This document shows, piece by piece, positions 36,119 through 44,581 of a stretch of DNA of 64,000 bases; position 1 is the first letter of the stretch; each line of letters starts with the position of its first letter. Source of the DNA: an uncultured Draconibacterium sp. (GTDB lineage: Bacteria > Bacteroidota > Bacteroidia > Bacteroidales > Prolixibacteraceae); the NCBI RefSeq assembly GCF_963675585.1, contig NZ_OY776414.1, positions 351,001 through 415,000 on the forward strand, given 5' to 3'. A model generated the notes under the pieces. The model was given only the letters and a program-made list of their open reading frames with translations, did no database searches and had not been told where the DNA came from. The position numbers were made by a program, and so were the translations under genes.

Positions 36119-36868
36119 ATGGAAGAAGACAAGTATTATAAAAACATTCAGAAAGCTTTGGAAGATTTGCCCGAGAACTACAGTATTCTTGAGGAACAGA
36201 TCGACGTTGAGATTCAAATGAAATATTTTGAATTTACGAAGAGCATGCGTGAAAAGAATATTTCTGAGGAATGTTTTACCGATAGGGAGGAACTTTTTGA
36301 TTCTGAAGTGGGAGAGGAGCGTAAAAAGGAAATTTTAACTGCCATTGCCGTTTACGACGACGTGAAGGCCTACCGAACAATCGAAAAATATGTTGACGAA
36401 GCGGAAGGCGAGCTAAAACAATGGGCTATTCTTGCTTTGCAGGAAAGTAGAATGTTAATGCACAGCTCGTTACTTGACGAACAACAGGTTTTTATATCAA
36501 CAGGACTTGGCGGAAAAGGAAAGAAGCTGCGTTATTATGTGGTTTTTTTGAGTGCAAACCGCGATGAGATGCTGGATGCAACTCAACAAAAATTACTAAA
36601 AACTGAATTGATCTTTGAGCTGGATAAACACGAAGGCGAATTTGAGACCATGGACTTTATGGAAGGTTTTTCGTCTACTCTGGTCATGTTGCCTTTGCAT
36701 GTTGAAATAAAACAAGTGTTTCAGAATGTGATTGAGGAATGCAATCAATACGGAGGTTTTTTGCTGGAAGATCTGATTATAACAAACGTGAAAGTACTTT
36801 CGCGAAGTGAGATCATTCAATTGATTCATCAAAAGAAAAACGCAGATACAAATGACCTGGAAGAATAA
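36119..36868 (+). CDS. Conserved hypothetical protein
   Basis: 249 aa, soluble, acidic and rich in Glu, with no signal peptide. The N-terminal half is largely helical and contains ERKKEILTAIAVYDDVKAYR and EGELKQWAILALQESRML, which resemble HEAT-type repeats. The C-terminal half looks like an alpha/beta domain (KLRYYVVFLSANRDEML, then VMLPLHVEIKQVFQNVIEEC). I do not recognise a named family. It overlaps the thiamine-binding protein gene by 17 bp, so the two are co-expressed. Confidence 0.8.
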   Translation: MEEDKYYKNIQKALEDLPENYSILEEQIDVEIQMKYFEFTKSMREKNISEECFTDREELFDSEVGEERKKEILTAIAVYDDVKAYRTIEKYVDEAEGELKQWAILALQESRMLMHSSLLDEQQVFISTGLGGKGKKLRYYVVFLSANRDEMLDATQQKLLKTELIFELDKHEGEFETMDFMEGFSSTLVMLPLHVEIKQVFQNVIEECNQYGGFLLEDLIITNVKVLSRSEIIQLIHQKKNADTNDLEE

Positions 36869-37154
36869 TAAAATTAATGTGGCCATTCAGGTTTTACCCG
36901 AAGCCAATGGTAAAATAAAGTACGAATTGGTGGATAAAGCCATCGAATTCATTCAAAATTCGGGATACAGATACCAGGTTTGCCCATTTGAAACGGTTGT
37001 TGAGTGTAAATTTAACGAACTCGCTGGTTTGATTGAAAATGTGCACGAAGCATGCGAACTTGCTGGTACTGAGAAGATGTTGATGAATGTTAAAATACAA
37101 AGCAATTTTTTAAGTGGTGTTTCAATCGAAGATAAAATGGAAAAGTATACTTAA
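36852..37154 (+). CDS. Thiamine-binding protein (MTH1187/YkoF, DUF77 family)
   Basis: 100 aa. The ferredoxin-like fold of the family is visible in NVAIQVLPEANGKIKYELVD, AIEFIQNSGYRYQVCPFETVVE and ELAGLIENVHEACELAG. Family members bind thiamine or its hydroxymethylpyrimidine part in the cytoplasm and often form tetramers. Its start overlaps the preceding unknown gene. No thiamine transport genes lie nearby, so the role stays general. Confidence 0.85.
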   Translation: MTWKNNKINVAIQVLPEANGKIKYELVDKAIEFIQNSGYRYQVCPFETVVECKFNELAGLIENVHEACELAGTEKMLMNVKIQSNFLSGVSIEDKMEKYT

Positions 37155-37190
37155 TTTTATTTTTTTGTGGGATTTTCAAAAAAAGTATTT

Positions 37191-37198
37191 TATATTTG
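37191..37198 (+). promoter_or_regulatory. -7 box for tRNA-Arg
   Basis: TATATTTG lies 25 bp before the mature tRNA, with a TTG at 37165-37167 that could be the -33 element (23-nt spacing). Confidence 0.6.
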
Positions 37199-37223
37199 CA
37201 CCGCTTTAAAAGCAAAACGTTCT

Positions 37224-37300
37224 GGACCTGTAGCATAATTGGATAGTGCACCTCGTTACGGCCGAGGAGGTTAGGGGTTCGAGTCCCTTCAGGTTCACCA
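37224..37300 (+). tRNA. tRNA-Arg (anticodon ACG)
   Basis: 77 nt including an encoded CCA. The acceptor arm GGACCTG/CAGGTTC has one G-T pair. The D arm is GCAT/GTGC. The anticodon stem is CCTCG/CGAGG with loop TTACGGC (ACG), and the T arm has GGTTCGAGTCC. A terminator follows immediately. Confidence 0.96.
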
Positions 37301-37308
37301 GAAACCGT

Positions 37309-37344
37309 AAAAGAGTTGTCATGAAAATGGCAACTCTTTTTTTT
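37309..37344 (+). terminator. Terminator after tRNA-Arg
   Basis: The stem AAAGAGTTGTCAT/ATGGCAACTCTTT (one mismatch-type pair), with a GAAA loop, is followed by a T run. Confidence 0.88.
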
Positions 37345-37820
37345 GCCTAAACTTTTCGGTATTTATTATTGTGCGAAAAGCAGCTTCGCTGGTGCGCGAT
37401 TGTATTGTATTTACTATAAACTAAAGTACACGCGATACAATCGTTCAGTAGCACGAACTATTCGCTAAGCTGCAAACAGAGATCCGATCCTTATTGGTTA
37501 AAACGTACAAGGATCGGATCTTACAACCCTCAAGCTGACTATTTTGTTGCCGGAGGCAACACATATTATAGCCAATTGATGTAATAAGGTTTGTTCGACT
37601 ACCTTCGGAGTCGCATGTTGTATTCCGATGTTTTTTATTGCTATTCGAATCCTCCGGGTTCCCAACGGGCGGTGTGTGTTACCATAGCATACTTTATTAA
37701 ACGCCACTTTAATTGCGAAATGGAATTCGCAATACCCAAAATGACGGCAGAAAAAAAGCACCCAACCCATAGGCAGGATGCTTTTGAACCATTTAAAACT
37801 ATTTCAAACATTGATGATTA
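37345..37820. other. Gene-free region with inverted repeats
   Basis: No convincing gene. A repeat at 37396-37453 pairs CGATTGTAT with ATACAATCG and ends CAATCGTTCAGTAGCA, a motif seen again at 43474-43498 and 44606-44630. A second hairpin at 37480-37521 has a 13-bp perfect stem, AGATCCGATCCTT with its reverse complement. The rest, including AGGCAACACAT and a Pro-rich stop-free stretch, looks like degenerate repeat sequence. Confidence 0.6.
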
Positions 37821-38573
37821 TTAGTCTGTCTCAGTAGGAGTTGAATCGTCCTCCTCACTGCTGTCCTTTCTGCCTTCGCGGGCAGCAAGTGTAATCTCTA
37901 AGGTTTTAATCTTTTGGTTCAGCTCTTTAACGAAGTTTTCAATTTCGGGAGTTTGCATATTTAAGCTAACCAAAGCGTTTACACGTTCCACCATTACTTC
38001 ATACAGCGGATCAATTTCAATACGAACTGCTTTTGCATTGCCACTGTTTTTGTTAGCCAATTCGGTATCGCGTTCGTTTTGTTTGGCTTTAAACGCTACA
38101 TTCAGCGCGTTTAACCTCGTTACCCAGTTGTCAAGTCCGCAGGTAGTTACAAACCCCGCATTTTTAGGTTTTTCTAAATCGCCATATAAATTGCTTAGGC
38201 CCGCTGTTTCTTCGTTAAAAGTCACACGGCGAATATCGCCATACAAATCAAATACCCGCCGCAAGCGTTTGGCGGCTTCCACTTCTTCAGCTATGGTACA
38301 CAGCAAAGTGGCATTAATTCGCATATCAATAGCGCGCCAGGTATTGTCGCGGTCCATATCGATGTTTTGTAGTTCTTCGGTTAATACACTGCCCCTGTCC
38401 ACACGCAATTCGTCATCGAGTTTGGTAAGTGCAGCGTCAAATTCAGCAAATTCGGCCTCCGAATGTATGGCAGCCGGTGTAAGTGTCAGGAGCAAACTTT
38501 TAAAGTCGCTCATAAACTGAAAATATTCTCCGTTGCGGAGTTTATACAATAAAAGGTTTAAAATTTTAAGCAT
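37821..38573 (-). CDS. DUF6261-like protein of unknown function
   Basis: 250 aa, predicted almost entirely helical, with no signal peptide. It opens MLKILNLLLYKLRNGEYFQFMSDF, contains the four-helix-like core (RDNTWRAIDMRINATLL; EEVEAAKRLRRVFDLYGDIR) and ends in an acidic Ser/Thr tail (SSEEDDSTPTETD). It resembles the DUF6261 group found in many copies in Bacteroidota; that assignment is from memory. It is isolated, with repeats on both sides, at the start of the accessory stretch. Confidence 0.7.
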   Translation of the reverse strand: MLKILNLLLYKLRNGEYFQFMSDFKSLLLTLTPAAIHSEAEFAEFDAALTKLDDELRVDRGSVLTEELQNIDMDRDNTWRAIDMRINATLLCTIAEEVEAAKRLRRVFDLYGDIRRVTFNEETAGLSNLYGDLEKPKNAGFVTTCGLDNWVTRLNALNVAFKAKQNERDTELANKNSGNAKAVRIEIDPLYEVMVERVNALVSLNMQTPEIENFVKELNQKIKTLEITLAAREGRKDSSEEDDSTPTETD

Positions 38574-38736
38574 AATAATTTGTTTTAAGGATTAATAAAT
38601 ATGTTTTAAAAGGTTATTTAATTTTAAGTGTGGAAAGCGTTTTGTTGTTCGTGAGTTTTATTTTTTGTTCAATAAAATTAAAGCAAATGTTTACTTAAGT
38701 CAATGCTGAGTATTATGTTACGCAGCATTTTCTGAC

Positions 38737-38988
38737 TTCCTGCAATTGTGCGGCAAACGATCCAAGCTCTTTTTTTGTCTCATGCAGAACTGCAACAGGT
38801 CGGCCACGAAGTTTTTTTGCTTCGTGCAGCCGTGCGACATGCCAGCCACAAAGTTTTTTTGCTTCGTGCAGCAATGTAGCAGGCTCGCCAACAAAATTTT
38901 TTGCTCCATGCAGCTTTGCAACAGCCAAACCAACAGATTTTTTTGCTTCCTGCAGTTCTGCAACAAGCCAGCCAACAAGTTTGCTGAG
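38737..38988. repeat. 42-bp minisatellite, six units
   Basis: Six head-to-tail units of exactly 42 bp (38737, 38779, 38821, 38863, 38905, 38947), each with TTCNTGCAG, TGCAACA, GCCA and a run of six or seven Ts. Because 42 is a multiple of three, frames stay open on both strands. The minus frame 38713-38991 would give a 14-residue repeat of the type LHEAKKLCGWHVAR, and the plus frame a Cys/Phe-rich repeat. I see no promoter and treat it as non-coding with a weak possibility of a peptide. Confidence 0.85.
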
Positions 38989-39080
38989 CAATTACACGGC
39001 TGCAGGAAGCCTGTAATCAGTGAGTTACAGGGGTGTGAAGAATATGTGATTATTCGCAAACACGCATGCAGTGCGGCATA

Positions 39081-39228
39081 GGGGCTAAAGCCCCGTTTCG
39101 AGGCGTTGTGCTTAACCCCGGCATTAATGCCGGGGTTAGTTATTCTCGCCATAGTTAAGAAATAATGTTTAACCCCAGGCTTTAGCCTGGGGGGAAAAAG
39201 GCTACTGTTATATCGGGGCTTTAGCCCT
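39081..39228. repeat. Cluster of four REP-like palindromes
   Basis: Four GC-rich palindromes within 150 bp: GGGGCTAAAGCCCC (39081-39094), a 26-bp perfect palindrome with half TAACCCCGGCATT (39113-39138), CCCCAGGC/GCCTGGGG around TTTA (39173-39192), and GGGCT/AGCCC (39216-39228). They share CCCC-GGC and CTWWAG motifs. A RAYT gene 3 kb away could be their mobiliser. Confidence 0.75.
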
Positions 39229-39440
39229 TAATCAGCTAATAAAACTCGTTCTATAAATTCCACTTTACATAAAACCCCCTCGCTCGTGCGCGATTCTATC
39301 GCGGTCCGAAATAAAATACGTAGATACGTCCAATTGGGCGTATCTGCAACTATTCCACTTTACATAAAACCATTATCACGAAATAATTACTAAATTGGGC
39401 ATTCGTAAAAAACTAAGCATAAGAACCAAATTAAAACCCA

Positions 39441-42215
39441 ATGGCACTAAGCTGGAACGAAATCAAAGACCGGGCATTAAAATTTACCAAAGAGTGGGAA
39501 GGCGAAACCCGCGAACGCGCCGAAAAAGATACTTTCTGGAATGAATTCTTTCATATATTCGGAATTACACGCCGCCGTTTGGCAACCTTTGAAGAACCCG
39601 TAAAGAAACTAAATAACAAACAGGGCTTTATCGACTTGTTTTGGAAAGGTACTTTATTGGTGGAGCACAAATCGAAAGGTAAAAATCTTGATGCTGCTTT
39701 TGAGCAAGCTACCGATTATTTTTACGGGATAAAAGAGCACGAATTGCCCAAATATGTTTTGGTTTCCGACTTTGCCCGTTTTAAATTGTATGATTTAGAC
39801 GAGAAAACCGAGCACGAATTTCCGATAAGCGAATTGCACAAAAACATAAAACTGTTTGGTTTTATTGCCGGTTACCAAAAGCGCACATTTAAAGACGAAG
39901 ACCCCGTAAATATTGCTGCCGCCGAATTAATGGGAAAATTGCACGACGAGCTAAAAGAAAGTGGTTACGAAGGTCATCCGCTTGAAGTGTATTTGGTGCG
40001 CTTGCTGTTTTGCCTTTTTGCCGACGATACCGGGATTTTTGAAAAAGACATTTTTAAAGACTTTATTGAATTACGCACAAGCGAAGATGGTAGCGATCTT
40101 GGGGCCTACCTTGCGCAGTTTTTCCAGGTATTGAATACGCCTGCTGAAAAGCGGCTTCGAACACTCGACGAACATTTAAACGCTTTCCCCTATGTAAACG
40201 GTAAGTTGTTTGAAGAGCCACTGCCCATTGCCGCCTTTAACAGCAACATGCGCGAAATATTGTTACAATGCAGCGGACTGGACTGGGGTAAAATATCGCC
40301 GGCTATTTTTGGAAGTATGTTTCAGAGTGTGATGAATCCGCAGGAACGCCGTAACCTTGGCGCACACTACACTTCCGAAAAGAATATACTAAAACTGATA
40401 AAACCGCTTTTCCTCGATGAACTGCACGACGAGTTTACCAAAGTAAAAAGCAATAAAAACAAGTTGCGCGAATTTCATGCAAAGCTGGGTACGCTTCGTT
40501 TTCTCGATCCCGCCTGCGGTTGTGGTAACTTTTTGGTAATAACCTACCGCGAATTGCGTCTGCTCGAACTCGATGTACTAAAAGAACTGTACGGCACGCA
40601 ACAGGTTTTTGGAATAGAGCAGATTATGCATGTTGATGTCGACCAGTTTTATGGAATTGAGTACGACGAGTTTCCGGCACGTATTGCCGAGGTGGCCTTG
40701 TGGCTGATGGACCACCAAATGAACCTGCGCATTTCCGAAGCATTTGGTATGTATTATGCCCGCCTTCCTTTGCGCAAATCGGCCAAAATAGTACATGAAG
40801 ATGCACTCAATGTTGAATGGGAGAATGTAGTTTCTCCCCAAGAGCTAAGCTATATTTTAGGAAACCCTCCATTCATTGGTTCAAAAATTATGAAGCAAAC
40901 TCAGCGTGACCAGATTGTGTGCCAGTTTGATAATGCGGATGGAAGTGGTGTTTTAGATTATGTTACGGGCTGGTATGTTAAGGCTGCTAAATACATTCAG
41001 GGAACAAAAATAAAAACTGCATTTGTTTCAACAAACTCTATTGTTCAAGGAGAGCAGACAAGTATATTGTGGAAACACATGTTACAAAGGTTCAATGTTA
41101 AAATACATTTTGCTCATCGTACTTTTAAATGGACCAACGAAGCAAAAGGTAATGCTGCGGTTTATTGTGTAATAGTTGGTTTTGCGAATTTTGATACTAC
41201 AAAGAAGTTGATATTTGAATATGATGATATTAAAGGAGAACCTCATGAACTTAAAGTTGGAAATATTAATCCTTATTTAGTTGATGCAAAAGATGTTTTT
41301 ATATTAAAAAAATCTAATCCGATTTGTGAAATTCCAAAGATGAGTTTTGGTAACATGCCTCTTGATGGTGGAAATCTTTTACTTTCAGATTCAGATAAAA
41401 GTGAATTAGTCAGAAAAGAACCTATGGCTGAGAAGTATTTAAAGCCTCTTATTTCAGCAAGAGAGTTTCTGAAAAATGAAAAGCGCTGGTGTTTGTGGCT
41501 TGTTGATGCTGACCCGTCAGGATTAAAGAAAATGCCGATTGTTCTAAAAAGAATTGAAGCTGTTAAGCAGTTCAGGCTAGACAGCGTTGCTCCATCAACA
41601 CAAAAATTTGCCCTAACACCATCCTTATTTCGAGATAAAAAAAATCCGAAGTCATTTTTAGTAATACCAGCGCATTCCTCAGAAAATAGACAATACATCC
41701 CCATGGGCTTTTTCTATAATAGTGAGATTTCACACAATAGTTGTCAAACGATAGAAAATGCCAGTTTATATCAATTTGGAGTATTACAGTCATTATTTCA
41801 TATGGCATGGGTTAGATATACTTGTGGAAGACTTAAGAGTGACTTTAGATATTCAAAAGATTTAGTCTATAACAACTACCCCTGGCCCAAAAATCCAAGC
41901 GATAAAAACAAAAAGGCAGTAGAAGAAAAAGCGCAAAAGGTGTTGGATGTACGTGCCGAGTTTCCGGGCAGCAGCCTGGCCGATTTATACGACCCCCTTA
42001 CCATGCCGCCCAAACTGGTTAAAGCCCACCAGCAGCTCGATAAAACTGTTGATTTATGTTACCGCCCACAAGCCTTCACCACCGAAACAGCGCGAATTGA
42101 ATACCTTTTTGAATTGTATAACGAGTACACCGCACCGCTGTTGAAGGAGGAGAAGACGAAAAAGAAAAATAATAGTCGCCCTAACCGAAACCGGCCGATT
42201 GATGAAAGACATTGA
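39441..42215 (+). CDS. MmeI-type (type IIL) restriction-modification enzyme
   Basis: 924 aa, close to MmeI in length. An N-terminal nuclease carries D65-X9-E75-X-K77 in GFIDLFWKGTLLVEHKSKG, the same spacing as the MmeI D-X9-EXK site. A helical spacer follows, then a gamma-type adenine methyltransferase with FLDPACGCGNFL (about 355) and the catalytic motif NPPFIG (about 474). The target-recognition and C-terminal domains complete it. One protein both cuts and methylates. Bases about 40830-41890 (methyltransferase end plus recognition domain) are much more AT-rich than either flank, suggesting domain exchange. No partner gene is needed. Confidence 0.9.
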   Translation: MALSWNEIKDRALKFTKEWEGETRERAEKDTFWNEFFHIFGITRRRLATFEEPVKKLNNKQGFIDLFWKGTLLVEHKSKGKNLDAAFEQATDYFYGIKEHELPKYVLVSDFARFKLYDLDEKTEHEFPISELHKNIKLFGFIAGYQKRTFKDEDPVNIAAAELMGKLHDELKESGYEGHPLEVYLVRLLFCLFADDTGIFEKDIFKDFIELRTSEDGSDLGAYLAQFFQVLNTPAEKRLRTLDEHLNAFPYVNGKLFEEPLPIAAFNSNMREILLQCSGLDWGKISPAIFGSMFQSVMNPQERRNLGAHYTSEKNILKLIKPLFLDELHDEFTKVKSNKNKLREFHAKLGTLRFLDPACGCGNFLVITYRELRLLELDVLKELYGTQQVFGIEQIMHVDVDQFYGIEYDEFPARIAEVALWLMDHQMNLRISEAFGMYYARLPLRKSAKIVHEDALNVEWENVVSPQELSYILGNPPFIGSKIMKQTQRDQIVCQFDNADGSGVLDYVTGWYVKAAKYIQGTKIKTAFVSTNSIVQGEQTSILWKHMLQRFNVKIHFAHRTFKWTNEAKGNAAVYCVIVGFANFDTTKKLIFEYDDIKGEPHELKVGNINPYLVDAKDVFILKKSNPICEIPKMSFGNMPLDGGNLLLSDSDKSELVRKEPMAEKYLKPLISAREFLKNEKRWCLWLVDADPSGLKKMPIVLKRIEAVKQFRLDSVAPSTQKFALTPSLFRDKKNPKSFLVIPAHSSENRQYIPMGFFYNSEISHNSCQTIENASLYQFGVLQSLFHMAWVRYTCGRLKSDFRYSKDLVYNNYPWPKNPSDKNKKAVEEKAQKVLDVRAEFPGSSLADLYDPLTMPPKLVKAHQQLDKTVDLCYRPQAFTTETARIEYLFELYNEYTAPLLKEEKTKKKNNSRPNRNRPIDERH

Positions 42216-42298
42216 TTTGGTGGGGGTGGAATAAATAAAAGAAAGCCCGAACGTTGTGCGCGGTTTAACCGCGTTCCTTTATGTTAACAATCAAAAAA

Positions 42299-42913
42299 AT
42301 GCCCGACAAATTCAGAAATAAATACCGCATTTCATCAACCCGTTTGCAAAATAGGGATTATGGCCGCAACGCAGCCTATTTTGTTACCATTTGCACACAG
42401 GGCAGGGAACATTATTTTGGCGACGTTGTGGATGGGGAAATGCAATTATCGGCAATTGGGGAAATTGCGCAAACCGAATGGTTAAAAACATTTGATATGC
42501 GCCCCGATATGAATTTAATCCTGGGGGAATACATTATTATGCCGAATCATTTTCATGCCATCATTATAATTGGCAAAAATCAATATAATACCGATGGCGG
42601 CGGTGATGGCCACGTTGTGGATGGTGGCGTGGGTGATGGCGATGTAGAGACGCAATGCATTGCGTCTCTACCACAAACGCAACAAACGCCACCGGCCAAT
42701 CAATTTGGGCCGCAACGTAAAAATCTGGCATCAATAATACGTGGATTTAAAATTGGGGTAACCATAAATGCCCGAAAAATAAACCCCGATTTTGCCTGGC
42801 AAGCGCGCTACCACGAACACATTATCCGAAACAACGAATCTTTTGAACGCATTTGTAATTATATAATTTCAAATCCCGATAACTGGGATGCAGATCGCAA
42901 CAAAACCAATTAA
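42299..42913 (+). CDS. REP-associated tyrosine transposase (RAYT, Y1/HUH)
   Basis: About 204 aa. KFRNKYRISSTRLQNRDYGRNAAYFVTICTQGREHYFG is the Bacteroidota RAYT opening. The HUH motif is in MPNHFHAIIII, and the catalytic Tyr region is YHEHIIRNNESFERICNYI. RAYTs move or maintain REP palindromes. The ATG at 42299 matches the family start (MPDKF); an ATG at 42281 would add six residues. The middle contains an odd GDG-type repeat and a 28-bp perfect palindrome translated in frame, so this domain differs from relatives. A small palindrome (GCGCGGTTTAACCGCGT) lies just upstream. Confidence 0.9.
   Translation: MPDKFRNKYRISSTRLQNRDYGRNAAYFVTICTQGREHYFGDVVDGEMQLSAIGEIAQTEWLKTFDMRPDMNLILGEYIIMPNHFHAIIIIGKNQYNTDGGGDGHVVDGGVGDGDVETQCIASLPQTQQTPPANQFGPQRKNLASIIRGFKIGVTINARKINPDFAWQARYHEHIIRNNESFERICNYIISNPDNWDADRNKTN
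42644..42671. repeat. 28-bp perfect palindrome inside the RAYT gene
   Basis: The half-site GTAGAGACGCAATG is followed by its exact reverse complement. It is translated in frame as VETQCIASLP and sits between a Gly/Asp repeat and TQQTPP, far from catalytic motifs. I recognise this palindrome type as a dispersed repeat in many bacterial genomes. Confidence 0.85.
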
Positions 42914-42926
42914 TAACATCATTATT

Positions 42927-43418
42927 ATGCCCAATAATAATTTTCACTACCGAATGATAAAAGCCCGCGTGGCAGAAACCATAATAAAAGAACTGTTTCA
43001 GTATTGCGGTTATAATGTATACGAGCACGGTATGGAGCGCAGCATGCCTGCCCTTACCGGAAAGTTAAATTATGACACCTCGGATACGGCCATGCAAATA
43101 CGCAAAATGCCCGATTTTGTGGTACAGGCGCCGCCACCGCTCAATAAATTGCACTACGTTGAGGTAAAATACCGAAAGGCTAGCGAATTCCCTGTTTCGA
43201 GCGATCAAATCGAAAATTACCCCTATACGAATGCGTGGTTTATTATTGTTTCTAAAAAAGATTTCCGGTGTATCTCCTGTCAACAAATTCTCGCAGGCGA
43301 AGATTTACGCAGTAATGATTCTTACTTGTTGGAAAATGTAAAAGAATTTGGATTAGACGAGAAATTAGTAAAACAATTTACAGAGTATGCTGTGCAATTT
43401 TTTGAGGGGGTAGAATAA
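42927..43418 (+). CDS. PD-(D/E)XK-like nuclease-fold protein
   Basis: 163 aa from the ATG at 42927 (MPNNNFHYRMIKARVAETII); an earlier ATG at 42888 would overlap the RAYT gene. A possible PD-(D/E)XK site is D63 in KMPDFVV and E79-V-K81 in HYVEVKYRK, with an N-terminal helix carrying E17. Such a core occurs in restriction enzymes, Holliday resolvases and repair nucleases. I cannot name the family. It lies 14 bp after the RAYT gene, near an MmeI-type enzyme and dinD, so a defence or mobile-element role is possible. Confidence 0.65.
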   Translation: MPNNNFHYRMIKARVAETIIKELFQYCGYNVYEHGMERSMPALTGKLNYDTSDTAMQIRKMPDFVVQAPPPLNKLHYVEVKYRKASEFPVSSDQIENYPYTNAWFIIVSKKDFRCISCQQILAGEDLRSNDSYLLENVKEFGLDEKLVKQFTEYAVQFFEGVE

Positions 43419-43448
43419 CGGTTTCTGCGAGTACGCGATATTATAGCG

Positions 43449-43498
43449 TTACCGGGCAATTAAAAATCACACGCTACAATCGTTCAGTAGCAGGGGCG
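43449..43498 (+). repeat. Imperfect direct repeat left of dinD
   Basis: About 50 bp, TTACCGGGCAATTAA through CTACAATCGTTCAGTAGCAG and GGGCG. It matches 44582-44632 at roughly three quarters of positions by eye. The two copies bracket dinD. A related motif is at 37431-37453. Confidence 0.65.
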
Positions 43499-43565
43499 AA
43501 AACGGTTACTTGTTGAAAGAAATTGATAAATTAGAGCTTGAATAACCACATAAAACACAATAGCT

Positions 43566-44405
43566 ATGAAAAGTGAAATAATAAAAAGCTTGTCGAACAA
43601 TTTTGAAGACCATTCGCGCACTACCGAAAACGGAATAGAGTTTTGGTTTGCCCGCGATTTGCAGCACCTGTTGGGTTATACTGAATGGCGAAATTTTAAT
43701 TTGGTAATAACGAAAGCCAAAACAGCTTGCGAAGTAACAGATAACCTGATTGCTGATCATTTTGTTGACGTCAACAAAACGATAGCTATGCCTAAGGGAG
43801 CTAGCAAAGAAATCCCGGATATGATGCTAACAAGATACGCTTGTTATCTTATTGCACAAAACGGCGATCCCCGAAAAGAGGCAATTGCTTTTGCACAGAA
43901 TTATTTTGCTATGCAAACCCGTAAATACGAGGTAGTGGCAAAACGAATTGATGAGTGGGAGCGTCTTCAGGCACGCCAAAAACTAACCTTGTCGGAAAAA
44001 GAACTCTCGGAGCTAATTTACGAACGTACAGGCAACGACCGCAACTTTGGAACTATCAGAAGCAAAGGAGACCGCGCGCTTTTCAATCGTACAACGCAAC
44101 AAATGAAAAATCAGTTGGGTGTACCCAAAGGCCGTGCTTTAGCTGACTTTCTTCCCACGATTACGATAAAGGCAAAAGATTTTGCAACCGAAATTACTGT
44201 GTTCAATACCAAAGAAAAAGGCCTGCATAGCGAACAACAAATCTCGCGTGAACACATTACCAACAACAAAGGGGTACGTGATATTTTATTACAAAGGGGT
44301 ATCAAGCCCGAGGAATTACCTCCTGAAGAAGATATCAAAAAGTTAGAGCGCCGGGTAAACTCCGAATCAAAAAAAATTGGTAAGAATCCTGATAAACTGA
44401 ATTAG
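43566..44405 (+). CDS. dinD: DNA-damage-inducible protein D-like
   Basis: 279 aa. The N-terminal BRO-N-like domain (NGIEFWFARDLQHLLGYTEWRNF) and MLTRYACYLIAQNGDPRK are typical of DinD. The C-terminal part carries ALADFLPTITIKAKDFATEIT and REHITNNKGVRDILLQRGI. DinD inhibits RecA filament activity in E. coli. No LexA-type box is visible upstream. The gene lies between direct repeats and is followed by a terminator, suggesting an acquired cassette. Confidence 0.9.
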   Translation: MKSEIIKSLSNNFEDHSRTTENGIEFWFARDLQHLLGYTEWRNFNLVITKAKTACEVTDNLIADHFVDVNKTIAMPKGASKEIPDMMLTRYACYLIAQNGDPRKEAIAFAQNYFAMQTRKYEVVAKRIDEWERLQARQKLTLSEKELSELIYERTGNDRNFGTIRSKGDRALFNRTTQQMKNQLGVPKGRALADFLPTITIKAKDFATEITVFNTKEKGLHSEQQISREHITNNKGVRDILLQRGIKPEELPPEEDIKKLERRVNSESKKIGKNPDKLN

Positions 44406-44510
44406 ATCTGGACCATCGATGGTATCGGACCATAAATTTTCTATTTTTGTACCGCAGTGCACTGCTATTCGATTATCGCTTTAGTTTCTGCACTTAAAAA
44501 TATTCTAATA

Positions 44511-44537
44511 AACCCGGGTTCGCCCCGGGTTTTTTGT
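44511..44537. terminator. Terminator between dinD and the rhamnose regulator
   Basis: AACCCGGG and CCCGGGTT flank a TTCGC loop, followed by a T run on the plus strand. Confidence 0.8.
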
Positions 44538-44581
44538 TTGTATCTAATTATCTTATTATTGTTGTTTTGCGTCTTTTTCTC

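Noticed and set aside
38713-38991. Protein gene over the 42-bp minisatellite
   Set aside because: Open frames exist on both strands only because the unit length is a multiple of three; no promoter, known domain or preference for one frame.
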